The position numbers and the translations under genes were made by a program. A model generated the notes under the pieces. That model made no database searches and was not told the DNA's origin. It saw nothing but the letters and a program-made list of their open reading frames with translations. Below, piece by piece: positions 43,086 through 55,817 of a stretch of 64,000 nucleotides of DNA (the first letter of the stretch is position 1; every line of letters starts with the position of its first letter). Source of the DNA: Paratrimastix pyriformis. Lineage: Eukaryota; Preaxostyla; Paratrimastigidae. The stretch covers positions 553,501-617,500 of the forward strand of contig JAPMOS010000012.1 in the NCBI GenBank assembly GCA_027972325.1. Reading direction: 5' to 3'.

Positions 43086-46000
43086 TTAGTGGTAGCCGCG
43101 CCAGCCGCCGCGCCCGCCCCGCCAGCCGCCGCGACCTCGGGAGCCATAGCCGCCCCTCCCCACGGGGAAGGCCGGGAACGGGGTGGCTGGAGGCACCTCG
43201 GGCAAAGGGCCGCCTGCGAGGCGAGAAGAACCCGGGGGGCATGAGCCACACGATGGGCAGAGAGCGGCGGGGCAGGCGGACCCTCGGGACCCACCACGAA
43301 CTCCGGCGGGCCGTACTCGAGGCCGGCCCCGCTCGTGGGCGGGCTGGGCGTCTGAGAGGGGGTGGCGTCGAACGAGGATGAGGGCGGGGAACGATGAGGG
43401 ATGACCGGGGGCCGGGGAGGGGAGCAGAGGGGAGGGTGTGCGGACCGGGTGGGCCGGGTCGAGGCCCCGCTGGAGGATGAGCAGGGCCTGGATGGGCACG
43501 TTGAACCCGTGGCCGGGCGGTGCCCTTGAGGGGGGGGGGGGGGGGGGGGGGGGGGGGATGCCAAAATCGGACGAACCAGGGGGAGACCAGCCAGCAACCA
43601 GGGGACCGTGAGTGCGTGGGGACGGAGGTGGGGGAGGGAGTGGGGTGCGTGTCCGTGTGTGCCCATGGGGTGCGTGGCGATGGAGGAGCCGCGGGGGCGG
43701 GGCAGACCGGCCGCCCAGGTCGGAGCCGCCCAGGAAGGGCTTGTCCGAGACCACATCCACCGAGGCCCCCCACACGGCCAGCACCGTCGCCCTGCATCGG
43801 CACCGCCCACCCAGCCCATTCAAAAGGAACCCCCCACGGCCACGGATGACGCGAGGTGAGCGGTGTCGCTCCACGGGATGAGGGGGGGATGGGGGAGGGC
43901 GGACCGCTCGCCGAAGGGGAGGGCCAGGTCGCCGGCCACCACGACCACCCGGCTGCCGGGGGGCGTGTGATGGGGGCTGCAGAAGGCCTCGGCCTCGATG
44001 GGCGGCTGCTGGCCGGGGGCGGGGGCGGGGCCCCCCGGGCGGAGGCCGAGGCAGGGCGCCTGGGGGAAGATGAGGCTGCCCAGGGGCACCTGCAGCATCT
44101 GGGGGGCCGTCTGGGGGGCCACCTCGGGGGCGGCCGGCTGGTCGCCCACCAGCTGGCGGAGGGCGTTGCTGAAGGGGTCCCCCATCTTGGCCAGGTCCAG
44201 GGGGGCCACCGGGCCCAGGGCCGCCGGGGCCGCCGGGGCCTGGGGGGCCGGCACCCGGTAGCCGGGGGCGCGTGGGCGGCCGCCAGCCGCTGGGCCTGCT
44301 CGGGCACCAGGTGGGCCACGCCGGCCGGGATGAGGGGCAGCCCGGCCGTGGGCAGGGTGCACAGGAAGTGCAGCAGCTCCGCAAGCGCCCGCCAAGTGGC
44401 GGCGGGCTGAGGGCGGCGGCACCGGCCCCGCCCAGCGGGACGGAGGGGGCGGGCGAGGGGGAAGACGAGGCGGGCGACCATGCGGCCGGGGTCGGGGTCG
44501 GGATCGGGGCCGGGACAGGGACCGCCGCGGGTGCGGGTGCGAGTGCAGGTGCAGGGGCGGGTGCAGGGGCGGAACAGGGGGGCAGGGGCGGGGAGGGACG
44601 GGGAGCGCCTGCCTGGATGGGGCTGGGGGCCGCGCCGGGGGGCGATGGGGAGTGGGGGCGGGAGCGCCTGCGGGGCGGCGGGGCTCTGGGGGCGAGCGGG
44701 GCGGCGAGAGGGCCGCCGGGCGCGGGTAGAAGAGGCCCTCGGCCCGGTAGGCGGACATGGGCCCGGGCCGCAGCAGGGCCACCACCTCGGGGAAGAGGGC
44801 CGCGTACAGGCCCACCAGGGCAGCCGCGTAGCAGGTGTACAGGATGGCCCCGCCCGCCGTCTGGATCACCCGGGGGGGGGGGGGGGGGGGGGCAGCGGGG
44901 AACATGGGCATGATGGGCACGAACCAGGAGGGCCAAGCGCATGGGGTGCCACGTGGGCAGGCGGGCGGGCGGACCTCGCGGACGAAGCCTGGGACGGTCA
45001 TGGTGCAGGGGGAGCGGCTGTCGCCCCGGTGGAAGAGCCGCAGCCCGACGTCCAGCTCGACCTCCACCGCCGGGTAGGGGGTCGGCGCCCCGTCCGCGTA
45101 GCGGCCCCGGAAGGGCTTCTCGGGGTGGAAGATGGGCAGCCGGGCCGCCAGGGCCTCCGTCTGGGCCGTCCGGCGCAGGATCAGCCCCACCGAGCCGGCC
45201 AGGGCCTCGAAGACGGCCGCGGGCATGTTCAGCGCCTGCGAGGCCTCCGCCGCCGTCTGGTAGGCGAACGCTCGCCCAGCACCCCCACACAGCCCGGACT
45301 GAGCAGGAGGGCAGGGGGGGGGGGGGGGCAGCGAGGGGGGCCAGGGAGGCGGACGGTGGGGTCGGCCGGGGGCAAGCCCATCGAGGCGGGCAGGCGGAAG
45401 GCGTTGGGGGTGCCGTCGTCGATCAGGGTCACGGGCACCATCGCCACCCCCCCGGCCTCCTGGGGCATGGCCCCAATGTGCGCTGGGCGGCCAGTCAACG
45501 GGGTGGGAGGTGGGTGATGGGTGGTGCGGTGTGCGGGTGCGGTGCTGTGGCGGGGGGGGGGGGGGGGGGGGGGGGGGGCCGGACGTACCGAGGCCGCGGG
45601 CGCGCGGGTCCCAGACGAGGACGCGGAGGGTGGGCAGGGGCGCCGCCCGGATGGGCCGCGGCACGGCGAACCTGTGGGCGCCCGTCCCGCCCGTCCCCGA
45701 TGAGCGACGAGGAGCCAGGGCCGGGGGGTGGACCTGAGCAGGCGGGGGGGCGGGCAGGCGGACCGGGGCGTGACGGCCATGTCGTAGGGGATGACGAAGG
45801 GCGCTCCCACGCAGAGCCGGGTCGAGACGGGGCCCTCTGTCCCGTCCACGGACGAGAGGGCATGTGGCCGGGGTCAGGGGTGAGCGCATGACGACCATCG
45901 ATGGGGGTGCACGGGAGCCGACGGGGCGGGGCGGGGGCGGCGGACCGGAAGCCTCAGGGGAGGCCAGCTTGCGGACGACCAGCAGGATCTGCGCCCCGCC

Positions 46001-49000
46001 ACCATCAGCGGGGTCAGGGCGGGGGTCAGGGCGGGGGTCAGGGCGGTGATCAGGGCGGGGATCAGGGCGGGGATCAGGGCGGGGATCAGGGCGGGGGTCA
46101 GGGCGGAGGGCCAGGGCGGGGCGCCTGTGCGGACCTCGACCTCGCCCTCGATGCGGATGCCGTTGGTGGCGAGGGCCGCGATCGAGTGCTGCAGGGTCTC
46201 ACTGAAGTAGCGGAAGTCCCGCCCCCCCGCAACCTGCACGCAGGCCGTCCGTCCGTCCGACGTCAGCCGGAACCTGCGCCCCCCCACACAGCCAGTCAGC
46301 CAGTGCCAGGATGCGGGTGAGCCCCAGTGCTGAGTGAGTGAGTGAGTGAGTGAGTGAGTGAGTGAGTGAGTGAGTGAGTGAGTTGAGTTGAGTTGAGTTG
46401 AGTCGAGTCGCGAGTTGGAGTTGAGTGAGTGCTGGGGGGGGGCGGACGCGTGGGTCTCTGTGACTGCGCCCACGACGAGGGCCGGCTGGGGGTAGGGCCA
46501 CGAGCCGCCCCAGACGACCGTCCCAGGGCAGCCCGGGCCGTTGCCGTCACGGCCCCGCCATGGGGCGCGAGGATCTGCCCAGCCAGTCGGGGGATCATGG
46601 GTGGAGGGGATGGATGGATGGATGGCCGGGTGGCCGGAGGAATGGATGGATGGCCGGGTGGCCGGGTGGCCGGAGGGAGGGATGGATGGATGGATGGGAT
46701 GGGATGGGTGGAGGGGATGGGATGGGATGGGATGGCCGGGTGGCCGGAGAGGTGGATGGCCGGCGGGGCCACGGACGGTGACCGAGAGGACCGAGGATGG
46801 GGGCGCCCGGCCGAAGAGGGGTACGATCTGCGAGGCGGCCAGGGAGGCCCCGTACCGGGGCAGCGAGGCCAGCGTCGGGATGCCCCCTGCGCCGCCATCC
46901 CCCACCCCGCCCACGCCCCACCGACCGACGGACCGACCGACCGACCGACCGACCGACGGACCGACGGACCGACGGACCGACGGACCGACGGACCGACGGA
47001 CCGACGGACCGACGGACCGACCGACCGACAGTTACCCCGGCGCCCATCCGGACAGACGCGGCCACCGTGAACAAGAGGCCCCCAGGAACCGGCAGCCACA
47101 GGGGGCCGTGGAGACGGGGGGAGGGGAGGGGAGGGGGTAGGGCACGAGGGGCGCCCATGCCGCACCCAAGCCACGCCACGCCACGCCACGCCACGCCACG
47201 CCACGCCACGCCACGCCACGCCACGCCACGCCACGCCACGCCACGCCACGCCACGCCACGCCACGCCAACCAGGCAGCCCGATTCCCATGCCCATGCCCA
47301 TGCCCATGCCCATGCGGGGGACGGACCGGGCGGGAGGGGCGCCAGGCCCCCGAAGACCTGCTGGCGGAGGGTCTCCAGTTCCGGGGGCAGCGAGCTGCAC
47401 CGCACCCGCACCACCTCCGGCATGCCCTGCTCGCCCCGCCGCCCCGCCCCGCCCCGCCCACCGTGCCCAGAGAAACGCGCCGTCAAGCGAGGAGGCCGGG
47501 GCATGAGGCCGGGGGAGGAGGGAGGAGGAGGGAGGATGGAGGATGGAGGATGGATGAGGGAGGAGTCGGAGGGCGGCGCGGACCCCGACAGCGAAGAGGG
47601 GCCCGAAGAGGGCCCGCATGCGGGCGGCCAGGGCGGCGGCCTCCATGGGCGGGGCCAGGGGCAGGTCGAAGAGCGGCCGGGGCGCGTCCGTCGGGTGGCC
47701 CGCCTCGAAGCGCACCGGGTGGCCCACCTCACAGACACGCCGCTCCTCCGCTGCCCCGGTGCCACCAGCCCAGGGCAAGGGCAGGGCAGGGCCAGAAACC
47801 CATCAGCGGCCGGCCCATCCGCCCACGGCCACCGCACAACACGAGTGGACGGAGGGCAGGCACAGGGGCACAGGGGGCACAGGGGGCACAGGGGCACAGG
47901 GACACAGGGACACAGGGACACAGGGGCACAGGGACACAGGGGCACAGGGACACAGGGGCACAGGGACACAGGGGCATAGGCACGCGAGGCGAGGCGAGGG
48001 GGCTGCCCGACGGACGGGAGATGCGGTCCATGCAGGGGGCCACCAGGCGCTCGAGCTGATCGAAGTCGGCGAAGGGCAGCACCTGCGCGCACCCGCCCAT
48101 CCCCACCCAGGGCGCCCCCATCCCGTGCCGGTCCCGGTCAGCGCTGCGTCCAGCGGCCCGCCAAAGAGGAGCGCGGGGCAGGGCGGGGAGGGCGGGGAGG
48201 GGGGGAGGGGGAGGGGCCAGGGAGGGGCGACCTTCTCGCCCTTGCCGTAGCGGTCGATGGCGATCGTGCGGAAGGTGGCCGGGCAGAAGGCGGCCAGGGC
48301 GAGTCCGCATCGGTCAGCAGCTCGCCCCCCCCCCCCCCCGCCATGCCATGCCATCATGGGGTCCCATCAGCGCGAGAAGGAGGCTCATCCCATCCCCATC
48401 CCAAGGGGTAGGGGCGCGGGGGACGGAAGGCAAGGCGCGCATGTTTGTGGCTGTGGGTGTGGGGTTGCGTGGAGGTCCACGGACGGGGCGGAGGGGCGCG
48501 GGCAGCAGGTGGGCCGATGCGGGCGGCATGACGGCCAGCAGCTGCACCAGGGGCGACACGGGCGCCCCAGGCTGAAGCCGGGCCGCACTCCATCCGCTGC
48601 AGGGCCGCGTCCACGTCTGCACCGAACACACACACACAGCCACCCGCAGGTGGCGAGCGGCCGGGTGCAGGCGGGCGGACCGACGAGGAGGTCATCGGGG
48701 GCAGGGCGGGGTGGGGTGGGTGGGTGGGGTGGACGGGGCGGCACGGCGTGGGCGGGGTGCGGACCGACGAGGAGGGGCGCTGTGGTGGCGGTAGGCCCAC
48801 GACCAGGAGGGGACCCCCGACCGGTAGTAAGCCAGCACCCAGTGCAGCGTGGCCACGTAGTCTGGGCCATCTCCTGCCCCCGCCCCCCCCCAACCCCCCC
48901 AAACCCCGCCGGGCCGGCCGCGCAACGGAAAGAGCATTGGAGGGGGTCGAGGGGAGGGCGGGGGAGGGGATGGAGAGCAGCCAGCCATCCTGCCGCCCGG

Positions 49001-51478
49001 GGGAGGGGGAGGGGGAGGGGGCTGACCGGATGTAGGGCTCGAGCTGGGCGAGGGCGAGGCCTGCCGTCTGGGGCAGGTGGGGCAGGTCGGAGAGCTGGTA
49101 GAACATCCGGCGCCAGTCGGCCTCGTGCCAGTCGGCCGCCTCACCGGGCGCCGCCCCCGGGGCGGGCGAGCCCGAGGGGACAGCGGGGCCGCCGCCGGGT
49201 GGCCGGGGTGGGCCGGGGGCAGCAGGGCGGCCTCCTCGAGGTACCCACCGGCGGGCGGGGTCCGGGCCAGGAAGTCCTCCACCGGGCGCCGCTCGGGGCT
49301 GCCCGGGCCCGGGGCAGGGGCGGGACCGCGGGCATCGGGGAGGCCGGGGCGGGAACGGGGCAGGGGCGGGGGCCGTCGCATAGGCCGACTGGGCGCCCCA
49401 GGCGTCGGCGCTCCAGCCAGGCAGGGACATGTTCAGGCAGCGGGTCATCCCCGCCAGCTCGCGGGTGTCCATGTCCATCACAAGTGGCTCCCCGGGCGCC
49501 CTGGGGGGACAGCAGGAGGGACACCGGGGCATGGACGACTGTCCTGCGGCCCACCGCCGCACCCGCACGGCGGACAACAACGGGGTAGGTGGCGGCAGGG
49601 TGGCGGACCGGCCCTGGGTGGCGGCCTCGAGGCTCAGCTGCTGGGTCTCCCACTGGGCCAGCAGACCCACGAACCGCCGCAGGGCTGCCAGCCCACCGCC
49701 ACCCCGGCCACCATGAGGGACGAGCAGACAGGACGAGGCGACGGGGGGGGGGGGGGGGGGGGGGGGGGGATGTGAGCTGCGGACCTCGAGGAGGATGGCG
49801 TCCCCGTCGGTGAGGAAGTCGACGAGCCCCTCGGCCCGGGCGTGGCGGTAGAGGAGAAGATCCGGTTGAGGAAGCCCGGCTGATGGCGGTGCTCCAGGTG
49901 GGGCAGGAAGTCATTGCCCACTGCACCGCAAGCCACGGCCCCGCCCGCCCGCCCCAGCATACCACAGAGCCCCCCGCAGCCACTAGCCGAGGCCGAGGTG
50001 AGGACGCGGGGCCGGATCGGCGCGTGGCCGGCGGGCAGGGCAGTGGCGGGAACGGAGAGGTGGGCGGAGGGGCGGGAAAGGGCGGGCCAGCCGACCGAAG
50101 AAGGTCCAGCACAGACCAAGAGGGGCGGAGAGGGAGGGGGGGCGGAGAGGGGGGGGGGAGGGGGGCGGAGGAGGGAGGAGGGGGGGGGCGGAGGGGCGGA
50201 GCCGGAGGAGGGTCAGGACAAGTCACCCAGGATGCGGCCCAGGAGGCGGGCCCGCTCGGCCTGGGGGCCCCCTCCTCGGCGGGCCGGGGCCCGAGGAAGT
50301 CCAGCTCGATGTACTGCCGCAGGAGGCCCATGTGGGTGGCGATGACCGGCACCGGGGCCACCGGGCGCCCCATCAGCCGCTCCAGGGGCTGCTCCCGGAG
50401 CAGCACGATGTGGGGCTGGTCCAGGCCCAGGGCCAGCATGAACAGGTCCGCGTCCGGCGAGTAGATCGCCCAGCTGGTGGTCGGGGGCGCGTGCGACTCC
50501 CGGATGAACTGCAGGGCGGGGGTAGGGGTAGGGGTGGGGGTGGGTGGGGGTGGGGGACATTGCTGCTGGGGACGGAGCCACGGGGATGGTGGCGGCTGCG
50601 ATGGCCTCTCTGTCGTGCTGGCCCGACCCAGGCCAGGCGGGCGGGCGGGCGGGCGGGCGGGCGGGCGGACCTGGATGACCTTGTGCTCGCCCTCCCCGGG
50701 GACATCGACCCCCGAGACGATCACCTGGATGCCCTGCCAGGCCAGGTCGGTGTGCATCTTCAGGGCCACCCAGGTGTTGATGGCCGCCGTCATGTGCAGC
50801 ATGAAGGGCTGTCAGGGCCCGTCGTCCGGACCGGGTGGGCGCGGCCAGGGGGGGCGGAGGATGGCAGCGGTGAGGAGACCCGACCGTGGGGGGGGGGGGG
50901 GGGGGGGCGACCGACAGACCGTCCCGGGGGTGATGCAGTTCGTGTCGAACTGGCGATGGATCCGCACCCAAACCAAACCGAGGGAGATCCAATCAGAGCG
51001 GCCCAAGGCCAAGGCGCCACCCACAGCACAGGGGGCAGCGCAGACCGGGGGCAGGGGCTCGCCCTGGGCGTGGTAGCGGCGCTGCCGCTGGTGAACGATT
51101 TTGGCGCAGGGCGCAACACCATCGATGGCGATCATAAGGGCCTTCTGGGGTCGAACCAGGTTGAAAAGATCCTCCAACTTCTGCAAGAAGGGCAGGAAGA
51201 TCTCGTCTTCCGTGATCGCGACGCCCTCTGGGATGCAATTATGGATAAATCCGTTGGCATCAATGAGGAGGTAGTCCTGTGGTGGTGAAATGGCACGGGG
51301 GGATTACCGAAATGGCGAGGTGGTGTGCCCTGTACGAACCACATCGGCATTCCTTGAACCGCGCTGGTTCAAAAAAGTGTTGATTAATGGGTATCGCGAA
51401 CTGATAAAACTAAAAAATTTGGGGACTCCCTATCGGCCAAATAAAATCAGGCCCAGAGCGCCCCGACGGGGAGACCAT
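43086..51478 (-). CDS. 5'-3' exoribonuclease of the XRN family
   Basis: Degrades 5'-monophosphate RNA; Xrn1 is cytoplasmic and Xrn2/Rat1 nuclear, and I cannot say which this is. The first exons are clear: 51476..51478 (the ATG alone), 51340..51429, 51046..51276, 50920..50949, 50671..50808, then one starting at 50508; about 20 more follow. The active-site acidic segments are present: DYLLIDANGFIHNC, MIAIDGVAP, FDTNCITPGT, VDVPGEGEHKVIQ, SPDADLFMLALG and GNDFLPHLE. Later exons match the XRN core (WVLAYYRSGVPSWSWAYRHH; PLVQLLAVMPPASAHLLP). The C-terminus is an RGG-like tail (GRGGYGSRGRGGWRGG). The zinc knuckle of animal Xrn2 is not visible. Frame slips in G/C runs occur near 50240 and 49860. Introns are rich in minisatellites. 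Confidence 0.85.
46321..46440. repeat. GAGT tetramer then GAGTT pentamer array in an XRN intron
   Basis: (GAGT)n from about 46325 passes into (GAGTT)n and GAGTC variants. A clear two-phase microsatellite. Confidence 0.9.
46600..47030. repeat. Several neighbouring minisatellites in XRN introns
   Basis: 46600-46760 is built of GGATG and GGCCGGGTG units. 46917-47030 is a CCGA/CGGACCGA array. Each lies in an intron of the XRN gene. Confidence 0.85.
47167..47270. repeat. CCACG pentamer array in an XRN intron
   Basis: Near-perfect (CCACG)n of about 20 units, followed by (CCCATG)n at 47284-47314. Confidence 0.95.
47868..47985. repeat. CACAGGGG/CACAGGGA tandem array in an XRN intron
   Basis: Repeated ACACAGGG and GCACAGGG octamers, about 14 units, with alternating G/A at one position. 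Confidence 0.9.
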
Positions 51479-51696
51479 TCAATCCAAATCACCGCAACGG
51501 GAACGACGAGGCCAAGGGGGCTGAGCCGCTCTGCCGAGCAAACCTGTGTCAGCGACAGGTCTCTTCGGGGGGGAGCGAACCACGCAAATAAAACACAAAA
51601 AGGGAAGGAAAATGAGACCAACCCAAAATATATCTACTGTCGCCCTGCTGCACGCGGAATGTGGGAAACCAGCAGGCGGCGGTATGCGTGATGTTA

Positions 51697-53819
51697 TTAT
51701 TGCACAGCGCAGAGGCAGCACCCCTTTTTGGGGGGCGACACTCCGTGTGCGCCGACGCGGGCCGGGTGGTTCGCCCCGGGGGCCCGAGCGACCCTGGGCT
51801 GGGCGTGGAGGCGCTCGCGCTCCAGCCGGTCGCGCTCCTCGAGGGCGGCTGCCACCCGGGGCCAGTCGACCAGCTCCAGGGGCACCGGGGCCGACACCTC
51901 CGGGGCCGGGGGCGGGCCGGCTCCCTCGATGGTGCACAGGCCGGGCGGCGGGCTCCCGAAGGGCGGGGGCGGGGGCGACTTCAGGGCCGCCCCCTCGGGC
52001 ATGCCCCACACGTCGTGCGACTGCTTGCCCAGGGCCGCGTGCAGCTGCAGCAGCTCCGCGATCCGGGGGCCCTGGGCGTCCAGCTTCCGCTGGAAGGTGG
52101 CCGAGATGGGCAGCGTGTATGACTGGGCCCCCGGGACCAGCTGCGCCCGGTAGCCCAGGCGGGCCCCCGACAGGACACTGGCAGGAGCGGGTGGGGGGTG
52201 GGCGGCCGACTGTGCCGCGGCCGGCGTCGGCAGGGCAGCGGGCGGGTTGGCCGGAGGGTTCTCGGCGATGGCTGAAGGGGCGGCGGCAGGGGCAGCGGCC
52301 GTTACCGGGTCTGAGTCAGCAGGGGAGGAGGAGGGCACGGCCGGGGGTGGGGGCGAGCCGGGGGCGGGCGGGGCGGGGCCGCCGCGAGGGGCTCGAGGTC
52401 CACCTCGACGAGGGCCATGTTGGCCGCGGCCAGGGTGGGCCTGTACAGGGCGACCAGCTGGCCCTCGCGGAAGTGCAACACCAGGGTGCTGCCCATCGGG
52501 GCCGACAGCTGCAGCTCCTCGTCGAGCGTCCGGTAGTACGACTGGTCCACGAAGAACACCACGCAGTCGCGCCCTGGCCGACACCGAGGGGGGCCGCCCC
52601 CGACGACAAGAAAGGGCAAAAGGGACGTCAGCTCGGGGAGGGGGGGTGGCCACGCTCTTTCCAGCACCACTCGCGGCAGGGGGGGGGGGGGGGGGGGGGG
52701 TGGAGGAGGACGGGTGGGTGGGGGCGGACCCGCGAATGTGCGGGCAAGCCTGTTCCCGTAGAAGACGGCCGTCTGCTGCCAGTCGTCGACGGCCTCCTCG
52801 GCGGTGGCCGAGCGCCCGTCCAGGTAGACGGGCACGAAGAGCAGGCTCACCGCGACATCCTCGGGGCCCGGGCGGGCCAATTCGCCCAGGGCATAGGGGG
52901 CCGGAGGCTCCGGCGAGCTGGGGGAGGGGGAGCCGCCCGAGGGGGGCTGGAGGATCGATGGGAAATCATGGCCGCCTGCCGGAAGGGGCGGGGGGCTGGA
53001 GACTGCAGGCGAATCCGACAAGGCAGCGACGTCATCATCGGCCGATGCCGCGGATGCGGGCGCTGCGGGGTCGGTGGTGGCGGGGGCTGGCGGTGGCGGT
53101 GGCGGGGGTGGGAGTGGGCGACCCCCGGTGCCCGCCTCTGAGACGGAGCTTGAGCGTTCCGTGATGGGCGACGGGGGTGCCGAGGGGGGGTCTGGCGAGG
53201 CCGGGGCGAGAGTCGAGAGGGAGGGCGAGAGGGCCTGCGAGCTCAGGGGGGGCAGGATGGCGGGCGGCGGGCTCCGGGCCTGGGGGCCCTGCGCCGCCTT
53301 GGGCCCCTGGAAGGTCTCCCGGACCATCGAGAAGCACCAGGCGTCCATGCAGACCAGGCAACCCGCCCCCACGGCGCCCACCGGGGCCTCGGGGGGGCCC
53401 AGCAGCAGCGGGAACCGGGTGGCCCCGGTGCAGGGGCCGATGTCGATGTGCGAGACGCCCCGCTCGGCATCGGTGACGTTGTTCTTGGGGTGGATCGCAA
53501 CGATGTGCCCCGTGCGGTCGATGACAATCCCTCCATTGTAAAGCTTCGCAGTTCCATTGGGATCGGTACAGTGGATGGGCGTCGAAAAAATCACATAAGC
53601 CTGGTAACGTCGTGCAACATGACACATTTCGTCAATAAGCTCCTTTTGTTTGGCCAGGGCAAAGGCGCTGAAGAAATATTCCGGGAGAAGGATCACATCA
53701 AGGGGCTGCGTGAGAACGCATTTTGCCGCGAGTTTATCGATGTACGAACAAAAGTACTGGATCGAGGCAGTTGATTCTGCCTCATGGACGGTGCAGCAGA
53801 GGACCCTCACCCGAGGCAT
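51697..53819 (-). CDS. Nitrilase-superfamily (carbon-nitrogen hydrolase) protein with long C-terminal extension
   Basis: Probable amidase or nitrilase-like hydrolase; the substrate is unknown. Exons: complement(join(51697..52573, 52730..53819)). The N-terminal 150 residues carry the Glu-Lys-Cys triad in order: LLPEYFF (Glu), IHPKNN (Lys) and CLVCMDAWCF (Cys). A long Ser/Pro-rich insert follows, then AVSLLFVPVYLDG, and after the intron CVVFFVDQSYYRTLDEEL and LVLHFREGQLVALYRPTL. The tail ends in a charged helix (ALEERDRLERERLH). Exon 2 is one base out of phase near 52380, within a G/C-rich run, before an Ala/Pro segment. The start at 53819 gives MPRVRVLCCTVHE. It is tandem with XRN. Confidence 0.78.
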
Positions 53820-54014
53820 CGGAAGGCGAGGTGATGCACACCGAACCCTTGTCTCTCTGCCCTGGAGGTGCTATTGTCTTCTCGTTTGCATTTGGCTCGC
53901 GGCTGCCCTTTCGGGGGCAACCCGCCGGTCGACGGGGAAAAAAAAGATCAAGAAACAACATCACCAAGGCATCAACAAGGCCACCCTCGCCTTGCCCTTC
54001 TTCCCCGGGGCTCC

Positions 54015-55627
54015 TCAGGCGGCCTCCAGGAGGCGGAAAGGGAAGTCGTCCTCCGGGTTTGGGGTGCGCTCGTCGAAGGTGACGCCCTGGGTGCGGAGGT
54101 CGTCCACCATCAGCTGCACCTTCTCGAAGAGGTCCTTCTGGCCCAGCAGCAGCAGGCTCTGGCCCATCTGCACCGCCGGGGGGGTGAGGGCGACACAGAG
54201 GCGGGGGTCAAGAGGCTGGTTGGGGGGAGGGCGGGGAGGGGTCCGACCTTGCGGAGCCTGATGTCCCAGCCCCACCAGCGCTGGCCCTCGGTGGGCCGGC
54301 CCACGGGGGCGTCGGTGCGCAGGGACCAGCCCCAGCTCAGGCAGCACAGCTCGACGGCCCGCCGGTAGCGGGCCATGTACAGCGGGTCCTTGATGAGCTC
54401 GTCCCTGCGCACCCCCGGTGGGCGCCATCGTCAGAAGGGATGGCGGGGGGGGGGGGGGGGGGGGGAGGATGGCGGGGGGGGGGCTATTCGGACCGCTCTG
54501 CGAAGAAGAATCGGTAGCCATTCTGGGAGGACGGGAAGGGGATGGGGAAAGTCCACCAGTCTGGGGGGCGGGGTGGGGGTGGGGTGGGGGTGGGAGAAGG
54601 GGTCCTGAGTCCCTGGACGTGGGCCTGCGCGACCAACGGGGGGGGAGGGGAGAGGGGTGGCGGGTGGCTGGTGGGAGGTAGGTCCCTGGAACTGGCCCTG
54701 AGGCCTGAGCTGGCTCTGCAGCTGCCGCTTGAGGTCGTTCACCCCCACGAAGTCGGGGTCGCTGTTCCGCGGGGGCAGCACCGTGTACGAGCGGAACGAC
54801 GAGAAGGGCACCGGCTCTGCACGGGGGACACGGAAGGCGGTGGGAGAGGCGATCGATCATGGGCCGGCTGGGTGGGACTGGCTGGGTGGCTGGGCTGGAT
54901 GGCTGGGCTGGGTGGCTGGGCTGGATGGCTGGGCTGGATGGCTGGGTGGATGGTTGGGGCGGATGGATGCGGACCGGCCGAGTCCCTAAGGAGGAGGATC
55001 CGGTGGAAGTTGGTCCCGTAGATGCCGCAGTCCATCCAGAAGGCGAAGGGCGGCTCCTCGTCGGCCAGCTGGGAGGAGAGCATCGGCGAGGGGGGCAGCG
55101 AGGAGGGCTGCAGCGAGGGGGCGGCGCACTCCTGCAGGACCGCCATCTCCGCCAGGGCCGGAACGGGCTGCAGCTGGGGGTGCTCTAAGCACCCTCGGAT
55201 GTGCATCTTCAGGGAGCGGTTCTCCGGGAAGCCTAATAAGGGCGAGGTCGGGGTCCGGCGGGCCGGCGGGGGGTGAGAGTCGCCAAACCTTCCCATCGCA
55301 GGATTCGCGTCTTTTGGTGGTCTGATATGGCAAATTTATAGTCAAACTGGATATATTCCTGGTCAGGAGCCACTGGTACGATCACAAAGGCGTGCCAAAG
55401 GGGGAACCAACGATGATCGGTGTAAAACTGAGTACTGCCCGCAAGGGTCCAGTTGCATGTTGGCAAGGAAGACATCAATATTATATCCTCGCCGCTGACT
55501 GGGACACCGTCAGCGGTCACTCAAAAGCCAGGACGAAATGCAAACCTGTTCCGGCGCATTTGAGTTGGAAATAGATCCGAACTTCATGAACACGCCCGCG
55601 GGGGGGTATTTGGGGTGTTGTGGCCAT
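54015..55627 (-). CDS. CBM20 (starch-binding) domain protein
   Basis: Contains an N-terminal carbohydrate-binding module 20, which binds starch or glycogen; the rest is unrecognised. Clear exons: 55546..55627, 55289..55498, 54975..55232, and one starting at 54817; two more follow to 54015. CBM20 features: VRIYFQLKCAGTV, GEDIILMSSLPTCNW, then after the strands IQFDYKFAIS, ILRWEGFPENR. Central part: FAFWMDCGIYGTNFHRILLL. C-terminal exons: ELIKDPLYMARYRRAVELCC and SLLLLGQKDLFEKVQLMVDD. No phosphatase or glucanotransferase motif is visible, so it is neither laforin nor DPE2. The start is the ATG at 55627, 190 bp from the divergent B-box gene. Confidence 0.75.
54870..54965. repeat. GGCTGGGCTGGAT tandem array in an intron
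   Basis: Repeats of GGCTGGGCTGGATGGCTGGGCTGG in an intron of the CBM20 gene. Confidence 0.85.
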
Positions 55628-55817
55628 TTTACGATTGGACCGGTGCAAGAAAACGACCCCGCAAAAAACAGAATCCGAATGAGAAGGTCACAAATATGAG
55701 CACCCCTCGTCGTACACCCTATCCTTTGTTCGCCGCTCGAACCTTTGTGGCGTAAATCTGGCCTCACCGCGATCGTTTCGCTCAAAGTCGCCGGGTCCAT
55801 TGACCCGCAACCCTCCC

